A DNA stretch of 64,000 bases, taken from positions 620,001 through 684,000 of the forward strand of contig NZ_LR134372.1 in the NCBI RefSeq assembly GCF_900637395.1, read 5' to 3'. The first letter of the stretch is position 1. Every line of letters starts with the position of its first letter. The DNA comes from Campylobacter upsaliensis. Lineage in GTDB: Bacteria; Campylobacterota; Campylobacteria; Campylobacterales; Campylobacteraceae. Below the pieces are notes generated by a model, which was not told where the DNA came from, ran no database searches, and saw only the letters and a list, made by a program, of their open reading frames with translations. A program made the translations under genes and the position numbers. Below are positions 47,140 through 56,533 of this stretch, piece after piece.

Positions 47140-48537
47140 TTAGCTTATTGGTATGAAAAGTTGGTAATTTTTGCTAAGTTTATAATAGTTTCTATTTAAA
47201 TCCATACTCCAAATTCGACCAATATTAGACTCTAAAAGCTCCGGGGTAAAGCTGACAAATTGTAATAAATTCTCTCTATACTCAAGATTTAAGATAGGAT
47301 TTTGCGTATGATTTTGAAAAAGTTCTATATTTTTATCATAGAGTTTAGAAAGGCTTTTAACATAGTCTTTTAGCTCGTTATTTTCCTTATGATTTGGTTG
47401 ATAATAATAAAAATTTACCTCTAGTTTTAATTGCTTACTTAAATCTACAATCACATTAGCCTGATTTTCTATTTCATTTTCATAAGAGCTTAAGATGACT
47501 GATTTTTCAAGGCTTTCAAAGTCTTGTGTGCCGATTTTTAAAATGGGAATTTTAAGCTCAAAAAGCTCTTTCTTTTCTTTTTCAAAATGCTTATAATCCG
47601 TGATAAAAACGCCTACATCATTTTGCTCCAAGAAGCTTTGAATTTTTTTGAAATTTGTATTTTCAAAATCAAAAAAGATATTTTCGTATTCTAAGGCAAG
47701 GGTTTTAAGCTCATAATAAATTGCATTTAAGGTAGGATTGATAATTCTTATAAAAAATTTTCTTGCATTTGTTTTTTTGATGAGGCTTAAGGTAGTGTTT
47801 AGGAGTAATTTTTGTGTGTTTTGACTCATATTTTTCATATCGATAATGGTGTAAATATTAGTCCCAAAAGGCACGGGAAATTGTCCTGTGCTAGCCTTTA
47901 CATTATGAAAAACGCTTTGTAAAATAGCAGGATCGCCTACGATTAAAATGCTATCTCCCGGTTTTAAAATTAAAGAAGGTTTAATGAAGTGAATTTTTTC
48001 ATTACGATACACTAGCACGATACGCCATCTTTTTTGCTGGATTGAGCCTATGTGTCTATAAGCAAAAATTGAACCTGCTGGAATTTTAATCTCCATAATT
48101 TCTCCCACTCCAAGCCCGATATATTGTGCTGTGAGTGCGACATCTGGTAAAAAATCAATGAGTCTTTTGCTTAAATTCATTCTTGCATCAATGAGGTGGC
48201 AGAGTTTATCATTGATACCAAGTCCCCAAAAATCCATAATGTTAATTTCTAAATTTAAATCAAGCCCCCTTAAAACTTCGTAAGTTTTTTTTGTCTCAAA
48301 TTCGTCTTGCATATAGATAAAAGCTTGTTTGTAGGGCTTCATAATACGCTCAAGCCTTGCACTACTTGTAGGGTCAAATTGATGTAATTCTAAAAATTCA
48401 TTTTCTTCTTTTAAATTAACGCTTTCATCTTTTTGATAAACGATGGTGAAAAAATAACTCAAGCTTTTTTGAAAGCAAAGCCTTTCTAAGAAATGCTTTG
48501 CTAAAATACCATCGATAATAATTAAAATATGATTCAT
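47140..48537 (-). CDS. TrkA-C-domain protein of the COG3400 type
   Basis: A 465-residue soluble protein. Residues 1-120 look like a Rossmann-type domain (ILIIIDGILAKHFLERLC). Around 180-230 a TrkA-C/RCK-C domain is seen: EIKIPAGSIFAYRHIGS then LKPGDSILIVGDP, typical of ion-channel regulatory subunits that bind nucleotide or ions. The last half is unassigned. I prefer ATG 48537 to TTG 48549, because TTGGAG is eight bases upstream of it. It is divergent from tgt, as in C. jejuni. Confidence 0.8.
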   Translation of the reverse strand: MNHILIIIDGILAKHFLERLCFQKSLSYFFTIVYQKDESVNLKEENEFLELHQFDPTSSARLERIMKPYKQAFIYMQDEFETKKTYEVLRGLDLNLEINIMDFWGLGINDKLCHLIDARMNLSKRLIDFLPDVALTAQYIGLGVGEIMEIKIPAGSIFAYRHIGSIQQKRWRIVLVYRNEKIHFIKPSLILKPGDSILIVGDPAILQSVFHNVKASTGQFPVPFGTNIYTIIDMKNMSQNTQKLLLNTTLSLIKKTNARKFFIRIINPTLNAIYYELKTLALEYENIFFDFENTNFKKIQSFLEQNDVGVFITDYKHFEKEKKELFELKIPILKIGTQDFESLEKSVILSSYENEIENQANVIVDLSKQLKLEVNFYYYQPNHKENNELKDYVKSLSKLYDKNIELFQNHTQNPILNLEYRENLLQFVSFTPELLESNIGRIWSMDLNRNYYKLSKNYQLFIPIS

Positions 48538-48566
48538 ACTACACTCCAAAAAGGAAATTATAGCAA

Positions 48567-49685
48567 ATGGAATTTAAACTAAAGTATAAAGACAATAATG
48601 CAAGGGTTTGTGAGATAAAAACGGCACATAGTTCATTTTTAACGCCCATTTTTATGCCAGTTGGCACAGCAGCAGCGGTAAAAAGCCTCGATGCTTATGA
48701 TATGAGCGAAATTTTAAAAGCAAAAATTATTTTAGCAAATACCTATCATCTTTATTTGCGTCCTAGCTCAAAAGTGATTAAAAATTTGGGTGGTTTGCAT
48801 CATTTTACGCAATTTCCGTATAGTTTTTTGACAGATAGTGGTGGCTTTCAAGCCTTTTCTTTAAGTAAAAATTCAAAGCATTTTGAAGAAGGTATTAAAT
48901 TTAAAAGTCATATTGATGGGAGTTTGCATCTTTTTACACCTCAATCTGTGCTTGAAACGCAGTATGATTTTAATAGCGATATTTGTATGGTTTTAGACGA
49001 TTTGGTCGCTTTGCCTTCAAGTAGAGCTAGGGTGGAACTTTCTGTTGAAAGAACGATAAAATGGGCAAAAGAGGCTATTGATTATCACAAATTTAAGCAA
49101 AATGAGGGTGAGGGCTTAACTCAAAATGTTTTTGGCATTATCCAAGGAGGGACGGAATTTGACTTAAGGAAAAAATGTGCCTTAGAGCTTTGTGAGATGG
49201 ACTTTGACGGACTTGCCATAGGAGGACTTAGTGTAGGTGAAGAAAATGCTTTAATGTATGAGGTAGTCGAAAATTTAACCCCCTTTATGGACGAAAATCG
49301 TCCTAGATATTTAATGGGTGTAGGGACTCCTGAAGATTTGGTGGAAAATGTCGAGCGTGGGGTGGATATGTTTGATTGTGTGATGCCGACAAGAAATGCT
49401 AGAAATGGCACTTTTTTTACAAGTTTTGGGAAATTTAATATTAAAAGGGCTGAATTTATAAATGATAATGAAAGCATCGACAAAACTTGCTCGTGTTATA
49501 CTTGTCAAAATTATTCAAGGGCGTATTTAAATCATCTCTTTAGGGCTAAGGAATTGACTTTTTTTAGGCTTGCTAGCTTGCATAATTTGCATTATTATCT
49601 AAATTTAGTTCAGCAAATGCGAGAAGCCATAATGAAAAATCAATTTAGCGAATTTAAGAGAGAATTTTATGCAAAAAGAAGCTAA
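48567..49685 (+). CDS. tgt: tRNA-guanine transglycosylase
   Basis: A 372-residue enzyme that exchanges G34 for the queuosine precursor preQ1 in Tyr, His, Asn and Asp tRNAs. The nucleophilic Asp lies in [14 protein letters not shown] and [10 protein letters not shown]; zinc ligands are CSCYTC and the following His in [24 protein letters not shown] is also typical. A tRNA-Arg gene follows 36 bases later. Confidence 0.97.
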   Translation: MEFKLKYKDNNARVCEIKTAHSSFLTPIFMPVGTAAAVKSLDAYDMSEILKAKIILANTYHLYLRPSSKVIKNLGGLHHFTQFPYSFLTDSGGFQAFSLSKNSKHFEEGIKFKSHIDGSLHLFTPQSVLETQYDFNSDICMVLDDLVALPSSRARVELSVERTIKWAKEAIDYHKFKQNEGEGLTQNVFGIIQGGTEFDLRKKCALELCEMDFDGLAIGGLSVGEENALMYEVVENLTPFMDENRPRYLMGVGTPEDLVENVERGVDMFDCVMPTRNARNGTFFTSFGKFNIKRAEFINDNESIDKTCSCYTCQNYSRAYLNHLFRAKELTFFRLASLHNLHYYLNLVQQMREAIMKNQFSEFKREFYAKRS

Positions 49686-49702
49686 ATTTAAGTAAATTTT
49701 TG

Positions 49703-49708
49703 TATAAT
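49703..49708 (+). promoter_or_regulatory. -10 box of tRNA-Arg
   Basis: TATAAT in TTTGTATAATCTCG, 13 bases before the first tRNA base. Confidence 0.7.
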
Positions 49709-49721
49709 CTCGTTTTTATTT

Positions 49722-49798
49722 GCGCTCTTAGCTCAGCTGGATAGAGCATTTGATTGCGGTTCAAAAGGTCAGAGGTTCGAATCCTCTAGAGCGCGCCA
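49722..49798 (+). tRNA. tRNA-Arg (anticodon GCG)
   Basis: Full cloverleaf: acceptor GCGCTCT/AGAGCGC, D arm GCTC AGCTGGATA GAGC, anticodon stem TTTGA/TCAAA around TTGCGGT, T arm AGAGG TTCGAAT CCTCT, discriminator G and encoded CCA. The anticodon is GCG, reading CGC and CGU. 77 bases. Confidence 0.95.
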
Positions 49799-49799
49799 C

Positions 49800-50750
49800 T
49801 CAAACATTTCCTATCGCATAAAGTTGGATAATGCCCACGACTCTTCCATTTTTACCCACAACAATTTCTTTAATTTTATGTTTTAACATTAATTGTTCAG
49901 CTTCTGTTGCCATAGCTTCTTGGTCGATGATTTTGGGATTATGACTCATAATTTCTTTAGCTTTAAAGTCAAATCTAGGTTTGGCATTTGCCTTAAGTGC
50001 GCGGCGTAAGTCTCCATCTGTAATGATTCCAACAAGCTTATCATTTTCTAAAACAATGCAAAGTCCTAGTTTTCCACTTGTCATCACATCGACAAGTTCA
50101 TTAAATTCGGTTTGAGGATTTACGATAGGGAGTTTTTTGCTAACCATTAAATCCTTAACTTTAGTTAAAAGCTTTCGTCCCAAACTCCCACCCGGATGAA
50201 AAAGCGCAAAGTCATCAGGCTGAAATTTTCTAGCCTTCATTAAGGCTGCTGCTATGGCATCTCCCATTACTAAAGTGGCTGTTGTGGAGGACATAGGGGC
50301 GAGTTGTAGAGGGCAGGCTTCTTTTTTGATGGCTATATTGAGAAAAATTTCAGCTTGCTTGGCGAGGGTTGATTTGACATTGCCAGACATTGCGATGAGG
50401 GGAATTTGCCTTCTTTTTACTGCTGGGATAATTTTTAAAAGCTCTTCTGTTTCACCTGAATTTGAAATGGCGATTAAAACATCTTCGCTTGTTATCATTC
50501 CCAAATCCCCGTGTAAGGCTTCGCCCGGATGCATAAAAAAGCTTGGAGTTCCTGTGCTAGCTAGTGTGGCAGCGATTTTGGCACCTATATGCCCTGATTT
50601 ACCCATACCGCTTATAATGCAACGCCCTTTTATATTTAAAATAAGCTTAATGGCTTTTGAGAAATTATGATCTAAATTTTCACTTAAATTTCTAATCGCC
50701 TCTGCTTCTATCTCAAAGACCTCTTTGGCTATTTTGAGCATTTCTTTCAT
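49800..50750 (-). CDS. kpsF: Arabinose-5-phosphate isomerase KpsF/KdsD
   Basis: A 316-residue enzyme making D-arabinose 5-phosphate, the precursor of Kdo for lipooligosaccharide and capsule anchoring. A SIS domain (GMGKSGHIGAKIAATLASTG, AISNSGETEELL) is followed by two CBS domains (residues 200-316). It is the last gene of the kps group on the minus strand; its stop overlaps almost to the tRNA-Arg 3' end. Confidence 0.93.
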   Translation of the reverse strand: MKEMLKIAKEVFEIEAEAIRNLSENLDHNFSKAIKLILNIKGRCIISGMGKSGHIGAKIAATLASTGTPSFFMHPGEALHGDLGMITSEDVLIAISNSGETEELLKIIPAVKRRQIPLIAMSGNVKSTLAKQAEIFLNIAIKKEACPLQLAPMSSTTATLVMGDAIAAALMKARKFQPDDFALFHPGGSLGRKLLTKVKDLMVSKKLPIVNPQTEFNELVDVMTSGKLGLCIVLENDKLVGIITDGDLRRALKANAKPRFDFKAKEIMSHNPKIIDQEAMATEAEQLMLKHKIKEIVVGKNGRVVGIIQLYAIGNV

Positions 50751-50759
50751 CTTGCTTCC

Positions 50760-52418
50760 TTAGAGATTAACCACGACATTTGTGGCTATGGCTATTTGAT
50801 AAAGAATTTGCGTTAGCATAGAAAAAATTTGCAAATTTTGACTATCAACTTTTGGAAGCACCAAAATGGAATCGCCCGCTTTTACATCTATACCAGAGCG
50901 ATATTTTTCCGCCTTGCCATTTGTGCGTATTACAAGCACTTTTGAGGTATCTGCTCTATCGCTATATCCTCCAGCTAAATTAATATAATATCTTAAATCT
51001 TCTTTTTTACCATATACAAAGGCTCCGGGTAAAGAGACTTCACCTTGAACGATAACAAGATTATTTTTACTTGGGATATTAATGGTATCACCATCTTCTA
51101 AAATTAAAGATTTGTAGGAATTTGCATCTTCAATGATGATTTGTCCTTTAGGCTCAGCCTTTTTGGCTCTTTCTATAAATTCAAGTATAGTTTTAGCTTG
51201 TGTAGCACGGATAGCTGCTTGCTCGGAATTGACAGAAGAGCTAGTTAATGCTAAGGTCTCAAGCTCTTTAAGCTGGGCTGCGATGAGTTCTTTTTGTGTT
51301 CTAGCGACACTTTTTCTAAAGACTTGTAGGGCTTTCATATTTGACATTGAATTTGCCATAATTAACCTTGAGATATCTTCTAAAGTTGTCCCCTTTTTAA
51401 CCACTAAAGTGCCTAAGCCATCGTGTTCTCCACGAATTTTAATGCTAATATTTGTGCTGATGTATTCCGGACGAAATTCGACTTCATCGCCTGTTTTTAG
51501 GCTTACTTTGGAAAAATGCGTTTTGTTAAAAGCTTTTACCTCAAGCTTATGCTCGTCTGCGTAGCTTCTTACCACAGCGTTTGTAACTATGGGTTTTGCT
51601 CCTGAAATTCTGGCTAAATCGCTTAGTGTTTTAATATCACTTCCTAGTTCAAATCTAAAGGGTTTTTGCACATCTCCACTTACAAAGGCATAGCTAGCGA
51701 CATTTCCTACTAAGATGACATCTCCACTTCTAAAAGGAAAAAGCTCTAATTGTCCTTTAAGTAAGAAATTGTATAAATCTATATTTCTAATAATTTTATT
51801 ATTTCTTAAAATTTGAATTTCTCTAAAGCTACCATAGTCTAAGTTGATCCCACCTGCCTTATCTAAATATTGTATGATGGAATCAGAGCTTAGACCCTGA
51901 TAAAGACCTGGAGCATTTACGCTTCCTGTTACAAAAACGCTAACGTTTTGATAGGCGTTCATATCTGCATAAACGAAAACATTATTTTTATAAATTTTAT
52001 TGACGGCTGATTTGATTATAGGCACTAAGGAGCTATTTTTCACTCCTAGCAAATTTACAGCTCCAACCTTAGGGATAAAAATGTTCCCTTGAGAATCGAC
52101 TACCAAAATTTGTGCAAATTCCACAGCACCCCAAATTTTAAGGCTTATTTGATCTCCAACGGCTATTTTATAGTCTGGATTATAAACCCTTTGTGTGTAA
52201 TTTTTAAAATTGCCATTAAAAAGGTGTGAGCCAAAAACAGGAACTTGCATAGGGTTTATATTTGAGGCGCTTACATTATTTTCATTTTGTCGTTGAGAAT
52301 AAGCCGAACTTGCGTTACTATCATAAGTTGCACCCTCATTAACGCCTATAATTTGCGATACATCGACTGCGCCAAAAGCCAAAATAAAACTTGTCAATAA
52401 TAAAGCTATTTTTTTCAT
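50760..52418 (-). CDS. kpsD: Capsule polysaccharide export protein KpsD
   Basis: A 552-residue periplasmic/outer-membrane exporter of the polysaccharide export family. The N-terminal signal peptide is KKIALLLTSFILAFGAVDV. A PES domain lies near YKIAVGDQISLKIWGAVEF, then SLBB repeats (VFVTGSVNAPGLYQGL, VIVQGEVSLPGAFVYGK). It pairs with KpsE to form the trans-periplasmic channel and is separated from kpsE by one base. Confidence 0.93.
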   Translation of the reverse strand: MKKIALLLTSFILAFGAVDVSQIIGVNEGATYDSNASSAYSQRQNENNVSASNINPMQVPVFGSHLFNGNFKNYTQRVYNPDYKIAVGDQISLKIWGAVEFAQILVVDSQGNIFIPKVGAVNLLGVKNSSLVPIIKSAVNKIYKNNVFVYADMNAYQNVSVFVTGSVNAPGLYQGLSSDSIIQYLDKAGGINLDYGSFREIQILRNNKIIRNIDLYNFLLKGQLELFPFRSGDVILVGNVASYAFVSGDVQKPFRFELGSDIKTLSDLARISGAKPIVTNAVVRSYADEHKLEVKAFNKTHFSKVSLKTGDEVEFRPEYISTNISIKIRGEHDGLGTLVVKKGTTLEDISRLIMANSMSNMKALQVFRKSVARTQKELIAAQLKELETLALTSSSVNSEQAAIRATQAKTILEFIERAKKAEPKGQIIIEDANSYKSLILEDGDTINIPSKNNLVIVQGEVSLPGAFVYGKKEDLRYYINLAGGYSDRADTSKVLVIRTNGKAEKYRSGIDVKAGDSILVLPKVDSQNLQIFSMLTQILYQIAIATNVVVNL

Positions 52419-52419
52419 T

Positions 52420-53541
52420 TTAATATCTATGCTCCTCTATAATCATTTTTACAAATTTAGTAATGCCAAAAATTAAAGATAAAATTAAAAAAGCTGTGAG
52501 TATGCCATAAAGTCTTTCTGGATACCTCGCACTTTCTGGTAAATTTGGGCTTTGCACGATGACGAGTTGTTTAATTTTTCTTGCGGCTTCTATCCTTGCA
52601 CTTTCATAAGCCTTAAGTGCGGTTTCATAGGCTTGTTGAGCAAATTTTGCTTCTATGGTAAGGTTTTGAAATTTCGCAGCCATATCATTGAGTTTTTGGG
52701 TATTTGAATTGTTTGCTGAAATTTTTGCCATTTCGCGTTCTAATTGTTTTTTAATAGCTCCAATTTCAGCTTTTAACGCTACAACTTCAGGTGCACTATC
52801 ATTCATATAGCTTTGTAAATTTAAAAGTGCAGCCTCTCTTTGAGCCAAATTTACTTCAATTTGCGCAATTAGCTTTGATTTACTTTCGGCTTGTTTGAGT
52901 GGGTCAAAAACCCCATATTTGTTTTGAAAAGCTATGAGAGCATTTTGTGCTTTTAGGTATCTTTCTTTGTAAGTATTAACTTCCTCTTCGGCAAAACGCA
53001 TTTGCTCTCTTGCTGCTTTGTGAGAAATTTCATTGATAAATTTTTCACTTTCTTCGACTATACTTTGAGCGATGATTTGAGCGGATTTTGGGGTAAAGGC
53101 TTCAACTTCGACATTTAAAAGACCTGTTTTGTCATCGACTTTAAGTTTAACGCGACTTTTAAAGAATTTAAGATAGCTTTCGCTTGAGCTAGAATCAAAA
53201 ATGCGGTAGGGTAAATCGACAAATTGTTCTTGATAAAGCTCCCTAAGCTTAATGCTTTCTTCTAGTTTTTTAAGCAAATCAAGAGAGTGGATATAGCCTC
53301 TTAGGTATTTCATATCTTCATTATTATTTGAAGTGGTGCTAAGTAAAGATAAGATCCCGCCAGCTTGAATACTTTCTCCGCTAGTGGAACGCACACTAAG
53401 ACTAGTCGAGCTTACATAGCGATCTGCTGCGATAAAAACATAATAAATCACTACAAAAATCATCAAAAACCATACGATTTTAAATGAATCTAAAATGCTT
53501 AAATCCTTAATCTTGTCTATTAAAGTTTTACTTTTTTTCAT
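52420..53541 (-). CDS. kpsE: Capsule export inner-membrane protein KpsE
   Basis: A 373-residue polysaccharide co-polymerase/exporter of the KpsE/Wzz-like group. There is one membrane helix near residues 20-40 (FKIVWFLMIFVVIYYVFIAA) and one near the C-terminus (YGILTAFLILSLIFGIT), with a periplasmic coiled coil between (EEVNTYKERYLKAQNALIAF). Next to kpsD and two bases from kpsT. Confidence 0.93.
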   Translation of the reverse strand: MKKSKTLIDKIKDLSILDSFKIVWFLMIFVVIYYVFIAADRYVSSTSLSVRSTSGESIQAGGILSLLSTTSNNNEDMKYLRGYIHSLDLLKKLEESIKLRELYQEQFVDLPYRIFDSSSSESYLKFFKSRVKLKVDDKTGLLNVEVEAFTPKSAQIIAQSIVEESEKFINEISHKAAREQMRFAEEEVNTYKERYLKAQNALIAFQNKYGVFDPLKQAESKSKLIAQIEVNLAQREAALLNLQSYMNDSAPEVVALKAEIGAIKKQLEREMAKISANNSNTQKLNDMAAKFQNLTIEAKFAQQAYETALKAYESARIEAARKIKQLVIVQSPNLPESARYPERLYGILTAFLILSLIFGITKFVKMIIEEHRY

Positions 53542-53543
53542 AA

Positions 53544-54206
53544 TTATGCTTTTCCTTGATATACAGCTATGCCCTCATCGACATCATCATAAACCGTAAT
53601 TTTTCCATTTTTCATAAAAATAATTTTATCACACCATTCTTTAATTTCGGCTACATTGTGTGAAACCATAATGACCTTAGAGCGTGAAAGCCTCTCTTTG
53701 TAAAGCTTAATGCTTTTTTCTCTAAATTGAGGGTCGCCCACAGCCCCAGCCTCGTCTATTAAATAATAATCAAAGTCAAAAGCCATACTAAGTCCAAAGG
53801 TTATCCTTGCTCCCATACCAGCAGAATAGTTTTTCATCGGCTCATCAAAAAATTTACCAAGTTCAGCAAATTCTTCGACAAATTTAACTTTTTCTAGCAA
53901 TTCTTCACCCTTATAGCCATAAACTCTAGCGACAAATTTGGCATTATCTCTTGCACTAAGTGAGCCTTGTATGCCACCGCTTAAGCCAAGGGGCCAGGAG
54001 AGCTTTTTGTTTGTGATAATTTTGCCTCTATCTGGAAGTTCCGCTCCGCTTAAAAGTTTCATTAGAGTTGATTTACCTGCACCATTTCCACCCATTAAGC
54101 CTATACTGCAATTTTCAGGGAATTCAAAACTAAAATTTTTAAAAACATAGTGTCTTCCGCCTGCAAAAAGTGGGTAAGATTTGGTTAAATTGATAAGCTT
54201 GATCAT
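53544..54206 (-). CDS. kpsT: Capsule ABC exporter ATPase KpsT
   Basis: A 220-residue ATP-binding subunit of the capsule ABC exporter. Walker A is GGNGAGKSTLMKLL, the signature is YSAGMGARITFGL, and Walker B is YYLIDEAGAVGD. It works with KpsM, whose gene it overlaps by four bases. Confidence 0.96.
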   Translation of the reverse strand: MIKLINLTKSYPLFAGGRHYVFKNFSFEFPENCSIGLMGGNGAGKSTLMKLLSGAELPDRGKIITNKKLSWPLGLSGGIQGSLSARDNAKFVARVYGYKGEELLEKVKFVEEFAELGKFFDEPMKNYSAGMGARITFGLSMAFDFDYYLIDEAGAVGDPQFREKSIKLYKERLSRSKVIMVSHNVAEIKEWCDKIIFMKNGKITVYDDVDEGIAVYQGKA

Positions 54207-54985
54207 TGCTTTCTCGCTGCGGTTAAGGCTTGTCTATTATGATGATAGAAAAAAAGTCCCACAAGAAGTAAAAGCATAATGCAAACTATAGGATAAGTGT
54301 AGCTATAATCATCTTGTAAAGGGTAGGAATCAAAAAAATTATATTTTAAAAGCTCCATAATATGAAGCAAAGGATTATAATAAAAAAGGTCTAGCAAGGG
54401 CTTAGGCATAAGCCAAGTGGGGAAAATCACCCCAGAAGACCAATAAAAAACGATACTAAAATACATCAAAAGCGTTTTTAAAATTTCAAAAAAATGACTT
54501 AGTATCGCAAAGCAAAGTCCCAAAACAAAGCCAGAAAGCATCAATAAAAAAACGCAAAACATGACATTTAAAAAATACACAGGCAAAACATCAAAGCGTA
54601 AAAACCACCCCGCTATAAACAAAACGCAAAAGAAAATCACAAAATAAATGCAAAATTCAAGCATAGTCCTAGCGATAAAAACATGGATAGGCTTAACGGG
54701 CTTATAGGCAAAAAGTCCCAAATTTGCACTAATGCCGTTCATAAGCTGCGTTACTATACTTCTAAACATAAAATAAGGCACTATGCCAGAGATTAAAAAC
54801 ATAAAAATAGAAATTCCATCGGGCATAACTTGATGATGATATTCCCTAATAATCGTAACAATGGTCGTAATCACCAAAACTATACTCAAAGGCTCTCCTA
54901 CGACCCAAATATAGCCTAAATAGCGATTCGCACCAAAGCGAGTTTTAAGCTCTCTAAAAAATAAAGCATAAATGACATTTAGCAT
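54203..54985 (-). CDS. kpsM: Capsule ABC exporter permease KpsM
   Basis: A 260-residue, six-helix ABC-2-type permease that carries lipid-linked capsule across the inner membrane. FFRELKTRFGANRYLGYIWV and WSSGVIFPTWLMPKPLLDLF are typical. Its start region lies 60 bases from the end of the putative glycosyltransferase gene. Confidence 0.95.
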   Translation of the reverse strand: MLNVIYALFFRELKTRFGANRYLGYIWVVGEPLSIVLVITTIVTIIREYHHQVMPDGISIFMFLISGIVPYFMFRSIVTQLMNGISANLGLFAYKPVKPIHVFIARTMLEFCIYFVIFFCVLFIAGWFLRFDVLPVYFLNVMFCVFLLMLSGFVLGLCFAILSHFFEILKTLLMYFSIVFYWSSGVIFPTWLMPKPLLDLFYYNPLLHIMELLKYNFFDSYPLQDDYSYTYPIVCIMLLLLVGLFFYHHNRQALTAARKQ

Positions 54986-55047
54986 TAAAACGCAATTCCT
55001 TATTTATAATAAAGCTCCAATTATAAAGAAAAAAATTTAACAAAAAG

Positions 55048-56064
55048 CTAAAGGCTTTTTTTATAAGATAAAAGCCTAAATAAAATAAAATTGATTAAGC
55101 CCAAATCACCACTTTTTTTATGAATTTCTATGATTTTAGCTCCTAGTTTGTAGGTGGGGGAGTTTTTGATTTTGATAAATTCTGGGTAGTCTTTGCAAAG
55201 AGATAAATAAAGATAATTTGAATTAATTTTTTCTTGATTGTTGAATTTTTTCTTGATAATTGTTAAAGTAAAAATAAGAAAAAAGCGCTCTTTAAAACTT
55301 TCACATTGCATAGCTATTTCGCCTATTTGATAGCTTAGATGCGATTTTATCACGCTTACAGCTGTTAAAGTGCTATCTTTATCGACCCAGCCTAGTCTAA
55401 AATTCTCTCTTTGTAAGAAAAAATCTCTATGAAGAATATAATTAATAGGGATAAGAAAAATTTTTTGTGGATTAAAAACATCTAAGATAAGTGGCAAGGG
55501 CTTAATATTACCAAACCATAATAAATCTCCCTCACAAAGTAATCTTCTATCATCGACAAGCATTCTTCCAAAGGTATTATGTGCGGCGAAAATGTGCTTT
55601 TTGGGTAAAGAGACGCTTTTTAAGGCTTCATCTTTTTGATAGGCGTTGATAAAGGAGCTTAAAATTAAAGGCGTGTGAAAGTATAAATCAGGTCTTGTAA
55701 CCATAATATAATCATAAGAGATATTTTGCTCTTTTTCATATTCTAAGGCGAGTTTTTGAGACCTTTCTATGGAAAGGTGCATACCTCTATCTTGCATTAA
55801 GGTTTCAACAAGCATTTTTTTGGGCTTATAAATTTGCTTCACTTCGCAGATTACTTGCTCGGTAATTTTTACCCCGTCCATTTTTTTATTTTGTTCGTGC
55901 CAAGCAAAATTTGCCTTTTCAAAAGTATCCCAAGTGTGGATAAAAATGTCAATTTCCTCCCACATTACATCCTCTAAATTTGGTTTTAATACATTTTCCA
56001 AAAAGCTTTCATAAGTTTGCTTATAAGTTCTTAAATGTCCCATAAAACAGATTGCAAGTTTCAT
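55048..56064 (-). CDS. Putative glycosyltransferase-like capsule-region protein
   Basis: A 338-residue soluble protein of no family I can name with certainty. The start AICFMGHLRTYKQTYESF and the internal IFIHTWDTF and YDYIMVTRPDLYFHTP resemble glycan-synthesis enzymes, in which a TRPDLYF-type acidic motif occurs. The C-terminal part (residues 250-338) is basic. ATG 56064 is chosen because AAGAGG lies six bases upstream; a frame from TTG 56082 contains that site. It lies between kpsM and the flavin-oxidase-like gene. Confidence 0.6.
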   Translation of the reverse strand: MKLAICFMGHLRTYKQTYESFLENVLKPNLEDVMWEEIDIFIHTWDTFEKANFAWHEQNKKMDGVKITEQVICEVKQIYKPKKMLVETLMQDRGMHLSIERSQKLALEYEKEQNISYDYIMVTRPDLYFHTPLILSSFINAYQKDEALKSVSLPKKHIFAAHNTFGRMLVDDRRLLCEGDLLWFGNIKPLPLILDVFNPQKIFLIPINYILHRDFFLQRENFRLGWVDKDSTLTAVSVIKSHLSYQIGEIAMQCESFKERFFLIFTLTIIKKKFNNQEKINSNYLYLSLCKDYPEFIKIKNSPTYKLGAKIIEIHKKSGDLGLINFILFRLLSYKKSL

Positions 56065-56065
56065 T

Positions 56066-56467
56066 TTACCTCTTAAATTCAAGTTTTTTTTCTAGCATTA
56101 GGGTATTATCCGTGAGCTTAGCCCAGCTAAGATTTAAGGCATAAATTTTAGCATTACTAAGTTTCGCAAAGGGAAATTTGGCATAATAAATGTCCTCTTG
56201 CTTCTTTGTCGCTTCTTTAAAGATAGCCTTAGCTTGTATGCCTTTTAAAAGGGCTATTTTGCTTTCTTTAGCGATATTTACGGCGATATTTGGATTTTTG
56301 GAGGCTAGTTTGATGTGCTTAGTTTCTTCGTATGAGGCGATGATAAGGGCTAAATTTTCCTCATCAAAAGCATAAAAAGCACTAGCACTATAAACACCCT
56401 CATCATCACACACCGACAAGGATAAAAGCTTATTTTTTTGTAAAAAATGTAAAATTTTTTCGTTCAT
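56066..56467 (-). CDS. Pyridoxamine 5'-phosphate oxidase-like (split-barrel flavin) protein
   Basis: A 133-residue protein with the split-barrel FMN-binding pattern: KNKLLSLSVCDDEGVYSAS, YEETKHIKLASKNPNIAVNI and a C-terminal LNLSWAKLTDN. It may be a flavoprotein or a heme-oxygenase-like relative; the substrate is unknown. I chose ATG 56467 because the longer frame runs through the divergent sigma-28 promoter and gene. A like gene lies beside kpsM in C. jejuni, from memory. Confidence 0.72.
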   Translation of the reverse strand: MNEKILHFLQKNKLLSLSVCDDEGVYSASAFYAFDEENLALIIASYEETKHIKLASKNPNIAVNIAKESKIALLKGIQAKAIFKEATKKQEDIYYAKFPFAKLSNAKIYALNLSWAKLTDNTLMLEKKLEFKR

Positions 56468-56480
56468 TGAAAAATTATAC

Positions 56481-56507
56481 TTAATTTTTTTAAAAAAATG
56501 CCGATAT
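56481..56507 (+). promoter_or_regulatory. Sigma-28 (FliA) promoter
   Basis: GCCGATAT at 56500-56507 matches the FliA -10 core; the TTAATTTT 11 bases upstream fits the -35 only partly. It lies 26 bases before ATG 56534 and shows that the open frame from ATG 56498 is not the true start. Confidence 0.75.
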
Positions 56508-56533
56508 GCTTTATAAAATTTAAAGGAGCTAAA

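Noticed and set aside
56498-56533. Longer N-terminus of the sigma-28 gene from ATG 56498
   Set aside because: It overlaps the GCCGATAT promoter core; ATG 56534 has a proper ribosome site.
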